Shown piece by piece: positions 18,098 to 26,292 of a DNA stretch of 32,083 bases (the stretch's first letter is position 1; every line of letters begins with the position of its first letter). The stretch is taken from the NCBI RefSeq assembly GCF_900167155.1, contig NZ_FUXU01000052.1, forward strand, positions 1 to 32,083, read 5' to 3'. The DNA is from Enterovibrio nigricans DSM 22720. Lineage in GTDB: Bacteria > Pseudomonadota > Gammaproteobacteria > Enterobacterales > Vibrionaceae. The notes beneath the pieces are model-generated. The model was not told the origin of the DNA. It saw only the letters and a list, made by a program, of their open reading frames with translations, and ran no database searches. The translations under genes were made by a program, and so were the position numbers.

Positions 18098-19321
18098 TTA
18101 CCAGAAGAAGTTACGGTAACCATGAGCGCGCATCAGAGCCTCAAGGTAGTAGTAATCGCCATAAGGCAGCATGTTGTCGCAAAGGCCAACCTTCACGAAT
18201 GATGCGCCATTTGCCAGCAAACCTTGTGCGTGTTCGTTATCACACAAGTCACATTGGTCCATTAGGCCTTGCAGCAAGTACAAGCCCCAATCGCGGTAGG
18301 CGTTCGCTTCTTCTAGCAAGCTCAGGCGTTTTGCATCATCACGCGCCAGTGCTTCTGCTTGGTCTTCCAACGCTTGCGCAATCAACAAGAAGCCAGCGGC
18401 GGTAATCGCACCCGCTGAGCTGTCTTTGTATTGAGTTTCGTCTGCAGGCAAACGGTAGTCCCACACAGGCACACCGTCTGGCGTGATCACTTCAGCCGCA
18501 AAACGCGCCAGTTTTTTCGCCAGCACCAAAAAGCTTTCATCTTTGGTGTACTGGTAGGTTTGGGCATAACCGTGGATTGCCCACGATTGACCGCGCGCCC
18601 AGCAAGATTCATCTGCGTAACCTTGGAAGGTTTCGCCTTTCACTGGCGTTTGGTAAATCGGGTCGAAGTTGAATGAGTGATAGGTTGAGTAATCATCACG
18701 AACAATGTGCTTTGCCAGTGTTTCGCTGTGGCGAATCGCCACTTCACGGTAACGAGGTGCACCCGTGACTTCTACCGCCCAGAACAGCAATGCCGTGTTT
18801 TGCAGTGAATCGATGATGGATTTACCCTGAATCACGTCCGGCTTTTCCAATGCCAGAGGATGCGTGTCGTTCCATGCAACAATGTAACCGCCCACTTTGC
18901 GGAAACGGTGAATCAAATGATCCGCCGCACGCCGTGCCATCATTTTGGATTCTTCACAGCCAGTCAGCTTGTATTCCGCCACACAGCTCAGGCTATATTG
19001 GAAGCCCAAGTCATGATCCAACCAAAATGGGTCCAACAACACGTTAGCGAAGTAAGACTTGCGCAACTTCGCGCTGTTTTTGTATTGCTCATCCGCTGTC
19101 GTTTGGTAACACAGCCATAACTGGCCAGCCCAAAACGATGAAACCCAATCAAACGGGCCGCAATGCGTCCATGAATAGTCGGCATTGCCGATTTTTGGGT
19201 TGCGCTCGCCGATGCGAGAAATGTTGCGCTTGATGGTAGCCATTACCTTGGGAAGGTGTGCTAGAACGCGGTCTCGGTCTAGTTCACCCGGTAATGACGG
19301 TAAAGCAATGTATTCACTCAT
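18098..19321 (-). CDS. GH88 unsaturated glucuronyl hydrolase
   Basis: Cytoplasmic hydrolase that removes the 4,5-unsaturated uronic acid from lyase-made GAG disaccharides by hydration of the double bond. It has 407 residues without signal peptide, as usual for the family. The two catalytic Asp candidates are Asp104 in LDHDLGF and Asp171 in SIIDSLQNTALLFWA, matching the HDxGF and IID blocks of GH88. It also has the typical WARGQSWAIHGY block. It heads the GH88-sulfatase-GH112 unit and is preceded by a good KdgR-like box about 92 bases upstream. Its product enters the KduI/KduD route encoded alongside. Reading frame intact. Confidence 0.93.
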   Translation of the reverse strand: MSEYIALPSLPGELDRDRVLAHLPKVMATIKRNISRIGERNPKIGNADYSWTHCGPFDWVSSFWAGQLWLCYQTTADEQYKNSAKLRKSYFANVLLDPFWLDHDLGFQYSLSCVAEYKLTGCEESKMMARRAADHLIHRFRKVGGYIVAWNDTHPLALEKPDVIQGKSIIDSLQNTALLFWAVEVTGAPRYREVAIRHSETLAKHIVRDDYSTYHSFNFDPIYQTPVKGETFQGYADESCWARGQSWAIHGYAQTYQYTKDESFLVLAKKLARFAAEVITPDGVPVWDYRLPADETQYKDSSAGAITAAGFLLIAQALEDQAEALARDDAKRLSLLEEANAYRDWGLYLLQGLMDQCDLCDNEHAQGLLANGASFVKVGLCDNMLPYGDYYYLEALMRAHGYRNFFW

Positions 19322-19412
19322 TTTCTACTCGCCAACAAAGAAGAGATTAACTGATTATCTATGGGGCATTGTAAAGGCGGGATGAAGAAAAAAACTTACT
19401 GCAAATCACAAA

Positions 19413-19431
19413 GTCAAAACGATGTTTCATT
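19413..19431 (-). promoter_or_regulatory. KdgR-like operator upstream of GH88
   Basis: AATGAAACATCGTTTTGAC on the minus strand matches the KdgR consensus at 16 of 19 positions by my count, including the full left half AATGAAAC. It lies between the kduD terminator and the GH88 start. A TGTGA half-site resembling CRP follows it, but its second half is poor. Confidence 0.6.
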
Positions 19432-19445
19432 TTTAAAGAAACTAA

Positions 19446-19473
19446 AAATCAAAAAGACCAGCTAAGCTGGCCT
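19446..19473 (-). terminator. Rho-independent terminator after kduD
   Basis: In the minus-strand RNA an 8-bp stem with one G-U pair (AGGCCAGC with GCTGGTCT, 3-base loop) is followed by TTTTTGATTTTT. It lies about 45 bp after the kduD stop and separates kduD from the GH88 unit. Confidence 0.8.
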
Positions 19474-19517
19474 TCTGAGAGAGAGATCTTTGCAAACGGG
19501 GCTGAATACCCGTGTTG

Positions 19518-20279
19518 TTAGCGCGCTAACCAACCGCCATCAACGGCCAAGGTAAAGCCGTTGATGTAATCTGCCGCTTTAGAGGCCAAAAACACCGCAG
19601 CACCACCGACATCTTCCGGTGTACCCCAACGGTTCGCAGGAATACGGTCACGAATAGACTTTTCACGTTCAACATCCGCACGCAATGCTTCTGTGTTGTT
19701 GGTAGCCATGTAGCCCGGTGCAATCGCGTTTACATTGATGTTATTTGACGCCCACTCATTGGCTAATGCGCGAGTCAGGCCCATCACTGCACTTTTCGAT
19801 GCGGTGTAAGAAGGCACGCGAATACCGCCTTGGTAAGACAGCATTGAAGCAATGTTGACGATCTTGCCACCGGTGCCTTGCTCGTTAAAAACACGTGCAA
19901 TTGATTGAGACATAAGGAAAACAGACTTGATGTTGATGTCCATAACATCATCCCAGTCTTTTTCGCTAAAGTTGATCGCGTCTTCACGGCGGATAATACC
20001 GGCGTTGTTAACGAGAATATCGATTTTGCCGTGAACGCCGCGCGCTTCGGCAACAACATCATCAATAATCGCTGAATTGCTCAGATCAGCGGTGATGTTG
20101 TAAAAACGGCGCCCCGTTGCTTCAACCATGCCCGGCGTGTCATCAGCTCCTCCGTAGTTAATGCCAACAATATCTGCGCCTGCCTGCGCCAGAGCGACTG
20201 CCATGCCCTGTCCTAGGCCAGTGTTGCAGCCAGTAACAACAGCTACTTTGCCTTCTAGCCCAAAAGACTCTAAAATCAT
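19518..20279 (-). CDS. kduD: 2-dehydro-3-deoxy-D-gluconate 5-dehydrogenase (KduD)
   Basis: Short-chain dehydrogenase that reduces 2,5-diketo-3-deoxygluconate to 2-keto-3-deoxygluconate with NAD(P)H in the cytoplasm, following KduI. It has 253 residues with the nucleotide-binding motif TGCNTGLGQGMA, the NNAG block, catalytic Ser in ASMLSYQG and the Tyr-Lys pair in PSYTASK, ending in the typical NGFTLAVDGGWLAR. The ATG at 20279 (MILESFGLEGKV) aligns with known KduD starts; an in-frame TTG two codons earlier is less likely. GAGG lies 10 bases upstream, inside a KdgR-like box. It has its own promoter and terminator, so it seems monocistronic. Confidence 0.93.
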   Translation of the reverse strand: MILESFGLEGKVAVVTGCNTGLGQGMAVALAQAGADIVGINYGGADDTPGMVEATGRRFYNITADLSNSAIIDDVVAEARGVHGKIDILVNNAGIIRREDAINFSEKDWDDVMDINIKSVFLMSQSIARVFNEQGTGGKIVNIASMLSYQGGIRVPSYTASKSAVMGLTRALANEWASNNINVNAIAPGYMATNNTEALRADVEREKSIRDRIPANRWGTPEDVGGAAVFLASKAADYINGFTLAVDGGWLAR

Positions 20280-20280
20280 T

Positions 20281-20299
20281 TTCAAAACCTCGTTTCATT
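20281..20299 (-). promoter_or_regulatory. KdgR-like operator overlapping the kduD ribosome site
   Basis: AATGAAACGAGGTTTTGAA matches the KdgR consensus at 15 of 19 positions by my count. It lies just downstream of the predicted transcription start and covers the Shine-Dalgarno GAGG, a position suited to repression. Confidence 0.5.
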
Positions 20300-20311
20300 T
20301 TTATTTTCTGT

Positions 20312-20339
20312 ATCATAGCTAAGTTGCTTGTCAAAACAA
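20312..20339 (-). promoter_or_regulatory. Candidate sigma-70 promoter of kduD
   Basis: On the minus strand TTGTTT (20334-20339) and TATGAT (20312-20317) are separated by 16 bases. It lies in the 169-bp gap after galT and places the start site just before the KdgR-like box. Confidence 0.5.
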
Positions 20340-20448
20340 GAAAATAAAACAGCATTTCAATTAATAAGTTAAAAGCTGAATGCTAGGTCACAAATGTCGA
20401 TTTGCTCCTCAGCAATCAATCCGTCGTCCGTGGTGTGGATTCACTTAC

Positions 20449-21501
20449 TTAGGCAGTTTTGTAGTAAACCTCGTCAGACACATCGCGCAGACGTGCGGCC
20501 GCTTGTTCTGGGGTCAGATCGCGTTGCGCTTCGCCCAACATTTCGTAGCCCACCATGAACTTGCGGACACTTGCTGAACGCAGCAACGGCGGATAGAAAC
20601 AGGCATGAAGCTGCCAGTGCGCAATGGATTCTCCGTTTTTAAAGTTAGGTGCACCATGCCAGCCCATGGAGTAAGGGAAACTGCATTGGAACAAGTTGTC
20701 GTAGCGGGTAGTCAGTTTTTTCAGTGCAATCGCCAAGTCCGCACTCTGTTCGTCACTTAACGCGTCGATGCGTTGAACAGCGGCTTTAGGCAAAAGTAAG
20801 GTTTCAAACGGCCACGCCGCCCAGAAAGGAACAACAGCGACCCAGTGTTCGGTTTCCACCACGATGCGCTCTTTGGCCGCCAATTCTCGCTGCACATAAT
20901 CCACCAGCAATGACGAGCCATGCTCACTGAAATACGCCGCTTGATTGCGATCTTTGCTTGCCACTTCCGTAGGGATAAAGCTGTTCGCCCAGATTTGTCC
21001 ATGTGGGTGAGGCTGAGAGCAACCCATGGTTTCGCCCTTGTTCTCAAACACTTGCACCCACAAATACTGCTCGCTCAATCGCGTATATTCTGTTTGCCAC
21101 GTGCTGACCACCTGCTCAATTTCTTGCGTGCTGAGTTCTGGCAAGGTTTTGCTGTGATCGGGAGAGAAACAAATAACGTGCGCTTCACCTTGTGCCCCTT
21201 CAAGGCGCATCAGCGGATCGTCAATTTTGATCAATGGCGTTTCTAGATTCAACGCTGCAAAGTCATTTCGGAACACAAACGTATGTTTATAGTCAGGGTT
21301 CACTTCGCCTGAAATACGCGTGTTACCTGCACACAAAAAGCATTTCTCATCATAGGACGGCAAGGTTGTCGTATTCGGCGTTTCCTGCGCACCACTCCAT
21401 GGACGCTTAGCACGATGCGGAGACACCAACACGTACTCACCCGTCAATGGGTTATATCTGCGATGGGGATGTTCTGTAGGGTCAAAAGGTAAGGATGTCA
21501 T
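20449..21501 (-). CDS. galT: Galactose-1-phosphate uridylyltransferase
   Basis: Exchanges galactose-1-phosphate with UDP-glucose to give UDP-galactose and glucose-1-phosphate. It has 350 residues, close to E. coli GalT (348). The active-site triad HPHGQ occurs in [15 protein letters not shown], and the N-terminal zinc ligands in CFLCAGNTR. The ATG at 21501 ([21 protein letters not shown]) has GGTGA upstream; the longer frame is not supported. No galK, galE or galM is adjacent. Instead GH112 in the next unit makes galactose-1-phosphate directly without ATP, so GalT here probably serves that phosphorylase. A terminator-like hairpin lies upstream after sulP, so it may be partly uncoupled from the kdgK unit. 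Confidence 0.95.
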   Translation of the reverse strand: MTSLPFDPTEHPHRRYNPLTGEYVLVSPHRAKRPWSGAQETPNTTTLPSYDEKCFLCAGNTRISGEVNPDYKHTFVFRNDFAALNLETPLIKIDDPLMRLEGAQGEAHVICFSPDHSKTLPELSTQEIEQVVSTWQTEYTRLSEQYLWVQVFENKGETMGCSQPHPHGQIWANSFIPTEVASKDRNQAAYFSEHGSSLLVDYVQRELAAKERIVVETEHWVAVVPFWAAWPFETLLLPKAAVQRIDALSDEQSADLAIALKKLTTRYDNLFQCSFPYSMGWHGAPNFKNGESIAHWQLHACFYPPLLRSASVRKFMVGYEMLGEAQRDLTPEQAAARLRDVSDEVYYKTA

Positions 21502-21526
21502 AGTGGTATCACCAAAAAAATTATGC

Positions 21527-21574
21527 AAAAACAGGCTACCAACCACACCACGTAAAAAGTTTGGTGGCAGCCTG
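21527..21574 (-). terminator. Possible terminator between sulP and galT
   Basis: On the minus strand CAGGCT pairs with AGCCTG and ACCAA with TTGGT around a 3-base bulge and an 18-base loop, followed by TTTTTG. The long loop makes it a weaker candidate than the other terminators. Confidence 0.4.
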
Positions 21575-21600
21575 CATCTTCATTTGAGCCTGACGGCAAA

Positions 21601-23241
21601 TTAGGTTTTCGTGATCACCGCCAACGCTTCTTTGGCATTTTTGTAGAAGGTCAGCGAAGAAAAGGTTTTCGCGAAGCTGGGGGCGAGCAAGGCTTGAAGC
21701 GGCGTCGCCTTCATATGGCAGTAATAGAATGTCTGCTGTTTTCGGTTAACCAGATCCGCCAACATTTGGGCTCCGGTGTAATCGATAAAGTTGATGCCTC
21801 GACCCAGAATGATCAGGTGCTTGGCCTGACACGCTTGAAGCCCCCTCTGCAAATGCTGGCAAGAGCCATAGAACACAGATCCATTGATGCGAACGATCGC
21901 CGTGTCAGGAATCAAATGATCGGGTACGTTGAAAACTCGCGGGTCAATAAATTCAATGGTCGGTCGTGATGTTCTGCGCAGATAAAAGAACAGCGACAAA
22001 AGCATGCCGACATAGATAGACAGTTCAAGGTGCAAGAACATCGCAGCAACGAAGGTCGCCACCAAGACGAGAGATTCCTTTTTGTCGGTGCGGAAAATAT
22101 CCAGAATATGCGGGACATCAATTAGGTTATAAGCGACAACAAACAGAATCCCCGCCATGCCTGCAATCGGAATATAGGCGGCATATGGCGCGAAAAAGAG
22201 CAAAATGAGGGTCAGAAACAGTGCGGCAAAAATCGCTGCACACGGTGCGCGTGCACCGCTGGTGTAATTCACACCACTGCGAGTGAATGATCCGGAGGAC
22301 ACATAACAGGAGAAAAACGCGCCGATGATGTTTGACAGTCCCTGCCCGATAAACTCCTGATTCGCATCAATCAACTGACCGGATTTCATGGCGACTGAGC
22401 GGGCAATAGAAATGGCTTCCACCAGCCCCAACAACGCCACGGCAATGATTCCCATCGCCATACGTTCAACCGTTACAGCATCTGCAAGCGGCACAGAAAA
22501 TGATGGCAGTGAATTGGGCATTGCCCCGACAAGCGCAACATCTCCAATTACCAGCGCCAATAGCGTTCCGGCTATCATTGCGATCAGCATATGAGGGCCT
22601 TTCGGCCAGATGTACCGAATACTGACACTAATGGTGATGGTCGAGATACCAATCAGCAACGCTTTTGAGTCTGTCTGCGCGATGGCACCAAACGTAAGTT
22701 GGAGGTTCTCAATGGCTGTACTGCCACTTTCAACAGACAACCCCAGTAAATGCTTCAACTGGCTAATAGCGATGACAACCGCAGCACCAGCCGTGAAGCC
22801 CAACACAACGGAATGCGAAACAAAGTTCACAACAGCGCCAAAGCGCATCAGTCCCATTATTAGCTGAACAACACCAGCGCAAAGCGTGAGCGTTAATGCG
22901 AGTTGAATAAATAGCGGCGAACCTGGAGCCGCAAATTGACTGACCGTGGTAAACACAATCACAGACAATGCAGCGGTGGCGCCGGAAATCAGGTGGTGCG
23001 ACGAGCCAAACAAAGCAGCAATGATGGCCGGAACAATACAGGTATACAAACCGTATTCCGCAGGCATTCCCGCGATCATGGCGTAGGCCACGCCTTGGGG
23101 CAGAACAATAATTGCGCCGGTCAAGCCTGCTATCAAATCGGCTTTAAGATCTTGTTTAGTAACGAGAGGAAGCCAGCGTAAAAAAGGAAACGCCCTTGCG
23201 AACAAAGAGCGAGAAGGCATTCTGGCGAGAAGCGTTGTCAT
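21601..23241 (-). CDS. SulP-family anion (sulfate) transporter with STAS domain
   Basis: Inner-membrane anion transporter of 546 residues. The SulP signature lies near the N-terminus (DLIAGLTGAIIVLPQGVAYA, then GLYTCIVPAIIAALFGSS), followed by about ten further hydrophobic segments. A C-terminal STAS domain spans roughly residues 430-546 (VRINGSVFYGSCQ, LIILGRGINFIDYTGAQML). The ATG at 23241 is a guess, since the Shine-Dalgarno is weak; a downstream ATG (MPSRSL) is possible. It lies between eda and galT, 57 bp after eda. In a GAG cluster with a cytoplasmic sulfatase it may move sulfate or a sugar acid, but bicarbonate or other anions are equally possible for this family. Confidence 0.88.
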   Translation of the reverse strand: MTTLLARMPSRSLFARAFPFLRWLPLVTKQDLKADLIAGLTGAIIVLPQGVAYAMIAGMPAEYGLYTCIVPAIIAALFGSSHHLISGATAALSVIVFTTVSQFAAPGSPLFIQLALTLTLCAGVVQLIMGLMRFGAVVNFVSHSVVLGFTAGAAVVIAISQLKHLLGLSVESGSTAIENLQLTFGAIAQTDSKALLIGISTITISVSIRYIWPKGPHMLIAMIAGTLLALVIGDVALVGAMPNSLPSFSVPLADAVTVERMAMGIIAVALLGLVEAISIARSVAMKSGQLIDANQEFIGQGLSNIIGAFFSCYVSSGSFTRSGVNYTSGARAPCAAIFAALFLTLILLFFAPYAAYIPIAGMAGILFVVAYNLIDVPHILDIFRTDKKESLVLVATFVAAMFLHLELSIYVGMLLSLFFYLRRTSRPTIEFIDPRVFNVPDHLIPDTAIVRINGSVFYGSCQHLQRGLQACQAKHLIILGRGINFIDYTGAQMLADLVNRKQQTFYYCHMKATPLQALLAPSFAKTFSSLTFYKNAKEALAVITKT

Positions 23242-23298
23242 GGTCAGCGTACTTCGAAAAAGACCAACAAAACGGCCCGCTAATACGGGCCCATACAA

Positions 23299-23940
23299 TT
23301 AGTTCAATGCATCTACCGCATCGCGAACCAGTTTGCCAATAGCATCCCAATCCTGCGCATCGATAAGATCGGCTGGCACCATCCACGTACCACCACACGC
23401 CAACACAGAAGGGATTGCCAAGTATTCAGCAATGTTCTCTTTGGACACGCCGCCTGTTGGCATAAATTGCACAGGGTAAACGGCATTCAATGCTTTCAGC
23501 ATGCCCGTACCACCCGACACGCTGGCAGGGAAAAACTTCAGGGTTTTAAGGCCCATTTCCATCGCCTGCTCGACAAGACTTGGGTTGTTTACGCCAGGGA
23601 TCATCACCATGTCACGCTGCTGGCAATACTTTACCGTCGTTGGGTTAAAGCCAGGGCTCACCACAAAATCAACGCCCGCTTCAATCGCAGCATCCACTTG
23701 CGCTGTAGTCAGGACAGTACCGGCACCAATCAACATGTCTGGAAATGCTTTTCGGATGAGCGCAATGCTTTCCGCCGCAGCTTCAGTGCGAAACGTGATT
23801 TCAACACTTGGCATGCCGTTTTCAATTAAGGTTCTTGCTAACGGCACTGCACTCTTCGCGTCTTTAATCGCAATAACAGGAATGACTTTTAATTCGGCAA
23901 GACGGCGGCTGATCGCGTCAACACCCTGAACGTTTTCCAT
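23299..23940 (-). CDS. eda: 2-dehydro-3-deoxy-phosphogluconate (KDPG) aldolase
   Basis: Class I aldolase that splits KDPG into pyruvate and glyceraldehyde-3-phosphate, the last step of the uronate route. It has 213 residues, the normal length. The catalytic Glu lies in VEITFRT, the Schiff-base Lys in LKFFPAS, and the phosphate-binding loop in FMPTGGVS. GGAG lies 7 bases before the ATG. It follows kdgK by 15 bp and is surely co-transcribed with it. Reading frame intact. Confidence 0.95.
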   Translation of the reverse strand: MENVQGVDAISRRLAELKVIPVIAIKDAKSAVPLARTLIENGMPSVEITFRTEAAAESIALIRKAFPDMLIGAGTVLTTAQVDAAIEAGVDFVVSPGFNPTTVKYCQQRDMVMIPGVNNPSLVEQAMEMGLKTLKFFPASVSGGTGMLKALNAVYPVQFMPTGGVSKENIAEYLAIPSVLACGGTWMVPADLIDAQDWDAIGKLVRDAVDALN

Positions 23941-23955
23941 AACAACTCCAAAAAT

Positions 23956-24924
23956 TTAAGATGGGATTAACAAAGATTGAATCTGTTCCGCTGATGGCAT
24001 GCAGTCTTCACTGACCACAGCGCCTTTTGCCTGAATGACGTGGCTCGCAAGCAAGTGACCGAATTGGGCAGATTGCTCTCCCGCAAGACCTTGCGTTTCT
24101 CCAAACAGGTAACCCGCGTTAAACGAATCCCCCGCCGAAGTGGTATCGACAACCGTTTCTACACGCAATGCTGGCACACGCTGCACATCGCTGCCCTTCG
24201 CCACCAAACACTCATCTGCTCCGCATTTCACAATGACGTGGTCACAGCCCAACGCCTGAATACGTTCTACCGTTTCGATGGGGTGTTGGTCGCCGAATAA
24301 GTCGCGCTCATCATCAAACGTCACCAACGCAATGTGCGTTGCCGCCATCATTTGATGGTAAGCACTTACCGCCTCCCCTGCGTCCTTCCACAATCGAGGA
24401 CGGTAGTTAGAGTCGAATGCGATATGACCGCCTGTCGCTTGATAGCGTTGTAACGCTTCCAGTAGTCTCACACGCTGTTCAGGAAATTGGATCGCCAATG
24501 AAATACCGCTGAGGTACACCATGTCGAACTGCTTCAAATGCTCGTACAAACCCGTGTCATCAAAGCTTTGTGTCCAATAGCGGGCCGCAGAATCATTGCG
24601 CCAATAATGGAAACGGCGCTCCCCGCTTGCATCATTTTCAATCAGATAGATACCCGGCAACTTACCGTCAATACGCAGGACATCTGCGGTATCAACACCT
24701 TCCTGCTCTATCGCATCGAGCACAAAGTCACTTTGAGAGTCATTTCCCATCGCGGTGAGGTAACTCACGTTCACTGGGGCACTATCCCCTACTAAGCGAA
24801 CAAGACGAGACAGATAGATAGCAGAATTCAGCGAGTCTCCGCCAAAACCCTTAGCTAAACGCTCAGTGGTTTCATGAAGCTCCAGCATGCATTCGCCAAG
24901 AAACGCGATTCGAAATGTAGACAT
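23956..24924 (-). CDS. kdgK: 2-dehydro-3-deoxygluconokinase
   Basis: PfkB-family kinase that phosphorylates 2-keto-3-deoxygluconate to KDPG with ATP. It has 322 residues. The N-terminal sugar-binding GGDSLNSAIYLSRL and the C-terminal ATP/anion-hole motif DTTSAGDSFNAGYLFGE (catalytic Asp) are both present. The ATG at 24924 (MSTFRIAFLGECM) has GGAT upstream and is preferred over a start four codons earlier. It heads the kdgK-eda-sulP run and is divergent from kduI, with KdgR-like boxes between them. Confidence 0.94.
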   Translation of the reverse strand: MSTFRIAFLGECMLELHETTERLAKGFGGDSLNSAIYLSRLVRLVGDSAPVNVSYLTAMGNDSQSDFVLDAIEQEGVDTADVLRIDGKLPGIYLIENDASGERRFHYWRNDSAARYWTQSFDDTGLYEHLKQFDMVYLSGISLAIQFPEQRVRLLEALQRYQATGGHIAFDSNYRPRLWKDAGEAVSAYHQMMAATHIALVTFDDERDLFGDQHPIETVERIQALGCDHVIVKCGADECLVAKGSDVQRVPALRVETVVDTTSAGDSFNAGYLFGETQGLAGEQSAQFGHLLASHVIQAKGAVVSEDCMPSAEQIQSLLIPS

Positions 24925-24950
24925 GATTAGATCCATAAGGCTTTTCGTTC

Positions 24951-24978
24951 ATTTTAGACGCTAAAATCATTTTTGAAA
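24951..24978 (-). promoter_or_regulatory. Candidate kdgK promoter
   Basis: On the minus strand TTTCAA (24973-24978) and TAAAAT (24951-24956) are 16 bases apart. The -35 is weak and overlaps the adjacent KdgR-like box. Confidence 0.35.
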
Positions 24979-24990
24979 TTACGTTTCAAT
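24972..24990 (-). promoter_or_regulatory. KdgR-like operator near kdgK
   Basis: The core TGAAATTACGTTTCA is a clean inverted repeat with the 5-base spacer typical of KdgR; the 19-mer matches the consensus at 15 positions by my count. It overlaps the predicted -35 of kdgK, a repressing position. Confidence 0.55.
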
Positions 24991-25015
24991 AAAAAACGTT
25001 AAAATTTAGAAAATG

Positions 25016-25031
25016 TGTGACACGATAAACA
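25016..25031 (+). promoter_or_regulatory. Possible CRP site upstream of kduI
   Basis: TGTGA at 25016-25020, six bases, then AAACA as a degenerate second half. Its centre lies about 60 bases before the predicted kduI start site, near the usual class I spacing. Only the left half is good. Confidence 0.3.
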
Positions 25032-25046
25032 AAACGCCGTTTCATT
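25028..25046 (+). promoter_or_regulatory. KdgR-like operator upstream of kduI
   Basis: AACAAAACGCCGTTTCATT matches the KdgR consensus AATRAAAYRNYRTTTYATT at 18 of 19 positions by my count, the best box in the window. It ends just before the predicted -35. Confidence 0.65.
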
Positions 25047-25048
25047 TA

Positions 25049-25076
25049 TTGAGAAGAAAAAGATTAAGCGTACTAT
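25049..25076 (+). promoter_or_regulatory. Candidate sigma-70 promoter of kduI
   Basis: TTGAGA (25049-25054) and TACTAT (25071-25076) are separated by 16 bases, 33 bp before the kduI start codon. Confidence 0.5.
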
Positions 25077-25109
25077 CTCGCCATCGCTAACAAATCAATG
25101 AGAAGTATC

Positions 25110-25946
25110 ATGCAAGTTCGTCAATCTATTCATAGCCAGCATGCAAAGCAGTTAGACACAAAAGGACTGCGTGATGAGTTTTTAGTAGAAGAAATCTTTA
25201 AAGCGGGTGAGATCACCATGACGTACAGTCATATCGATCGCATCATTTTCGGTGGCATTCAGCCTACCGACGCTAGCCTGTCTTTCGCTGCGGATGTCGG
25301 CGAGAAGATTGGTGTTTCTTACTTTCTAGAGCGTCGCGAGCTTGGCCTGATCAACATTGGTGGCGACGGTGTCGTTATCGTTGATGGCGAAGAGTACATG
25401 ATCGACGCCAACGAAGCCCTGTACATTGGTATGGGCGCAAAGGAAATGACCTTTGGTAGCCGTGATGCAGCAACCCCAGCGAAGTTCTACTTCAATTCTG
25501 CACCTGCACACATGCACTACCCGAACAAAAAAGTGACGCTGGAAGAGGCCGCTCCAGTGACACTTGGCGACGTAGAAAGCAGTAACCGTCGCACCATCCA
25601 CAAATACTTCGTGCCTGACGTTCTGCCTACCTGCCAACTACTGATGGGTATGACGCGTCTTGAGCCAGGCAGCTTGTGGAATACCATGCCGTGTCATACT
25701 CATGACCGTCGTATGGAAGTTTACTGCTACTTCAACATGAAAGATGACGCTGCTGTTTTCCATATGATGGGTGAGCCAACGGAAACACGCCATATCGTTG
25801 TTCGCAACGAACAGGCTGTGATTTCTCCAAGTTGGTCAATCCACTCAGGCGTAGGTACACAAAGCTATACCTTCATTTGGGGTATGGTAGGTGAAAACCA
25901 GACCTTCACCGACATGGATCACATTGACGTAAAAGATCTGAAATAA
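25110..25946 (+). CDS. kduI: 4-deoxy-L-threo-5-hexulose uronate ketol-isomerase (KduI)
   Basis: Zinc isomerase that turns the 4-deoxy-5-keto-uronate released by GH88 into 2,5-diketo-3-deoxygluconate for KduD. It has 278 residues, the same as E. coli KduI, and begins [21 protein letters not shown] as family members do, so 25110 is chosen over an ATG four codons earlier. The metal ligands are in [14 protein letters not shown] (His, His, Glu) and [10 protein letters not shown] (His). [17 protein letters not shown] is conserved. It is the only plus-strand gene of the uronate set and is divergent from kdgK. It has its own promoter and KdgR-like box. Confidence 0.96.
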   Translation: MQVRQSIHSQHAKQLDTKGLRDEFLVEEIFKAGEITMTYSHIDRIIFGGIQPTDASLSFAADVGEKIGVSYFLERRELGLINIGGDGVVIVDGEEYMIDANEALYIGMGAKEMTFGSRDAATPAKFYFNSAPAHMHYPNKKVTLEEAAPVTLGDVESSNRRTIHKYFVPDVLPTCQLLMGMTRLEPGSLWNTMPCHTHDRRMEVYCYFNMKDDAAVFHMMGEPTETRHIVVRNEQAVISPSWSIHSGVGTQSYTFIWGMVGENQTFTDMDHIDVKDLK

Positions 25947-25968
25947 CGTTTACAAAAAGTCTGTGTGA

Positions 25969-26230
25969 TACCCAATCAACCTGAATATGCAGGTTTCAGC
26001 GAGATTGACTGGGGTTGTGATCGCGGCGTCCCTTTGTAGGTGTAGTCACCTCCATCAAAAAGGGGCAACAAAGAGCACAGCGTCAGTCAACTCGCCCGAA
26101 GGGAGGGCCTCAATGCGCTCACTTCGTCGTTAATTTCCCCTGAAATAGAATGACTATTCCTAGGAGAAATTGCCTTGAATTGAACGCATTTAAGCCCTCT
26201 GAATTCAAGCATTTTCAAGTTGTTTGGGTA
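25969..26230. mobile_element. MITE-like 262-bp element with terminal inverted repeats
   Basis: The ends are imperfect inverted repeats of about 22 bases: the left end TACCCAATCAACCTGAATATGC and the right end inverted TACCCAAACAACTTGAAAATGC differ at four positions. Both ends are bordered by TA, as expected from TA target duplication in IS630/Tc1-type elements. No transposase or credible ORF lies inside. It sits between kduI and a plus-strand terminator, as if inserted into the kduI 3' untranslated region. I recall similar intergenic repeats in Vibrio genomes but cannot confirm the family. Confidence 0.6.
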
Positions 26231-26270
26231 TAGAACCACACAACGTTGTCCTATCTCCACCTTAAGTTTG

Positions 26271-26292
26271 AGCCCCGAAAGGGGCTTTTTTG
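26271..26292 (+). terminator. Rho-independent terminator, probably of kduI
   Basis: AGCCCC and GGGGCT pair around a GAAA loop, followed by six T on the plus strand. The nearest upstream plus-strand gene is kduI, 325 bp away across the MITE-like element. Confidence 0.8.
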
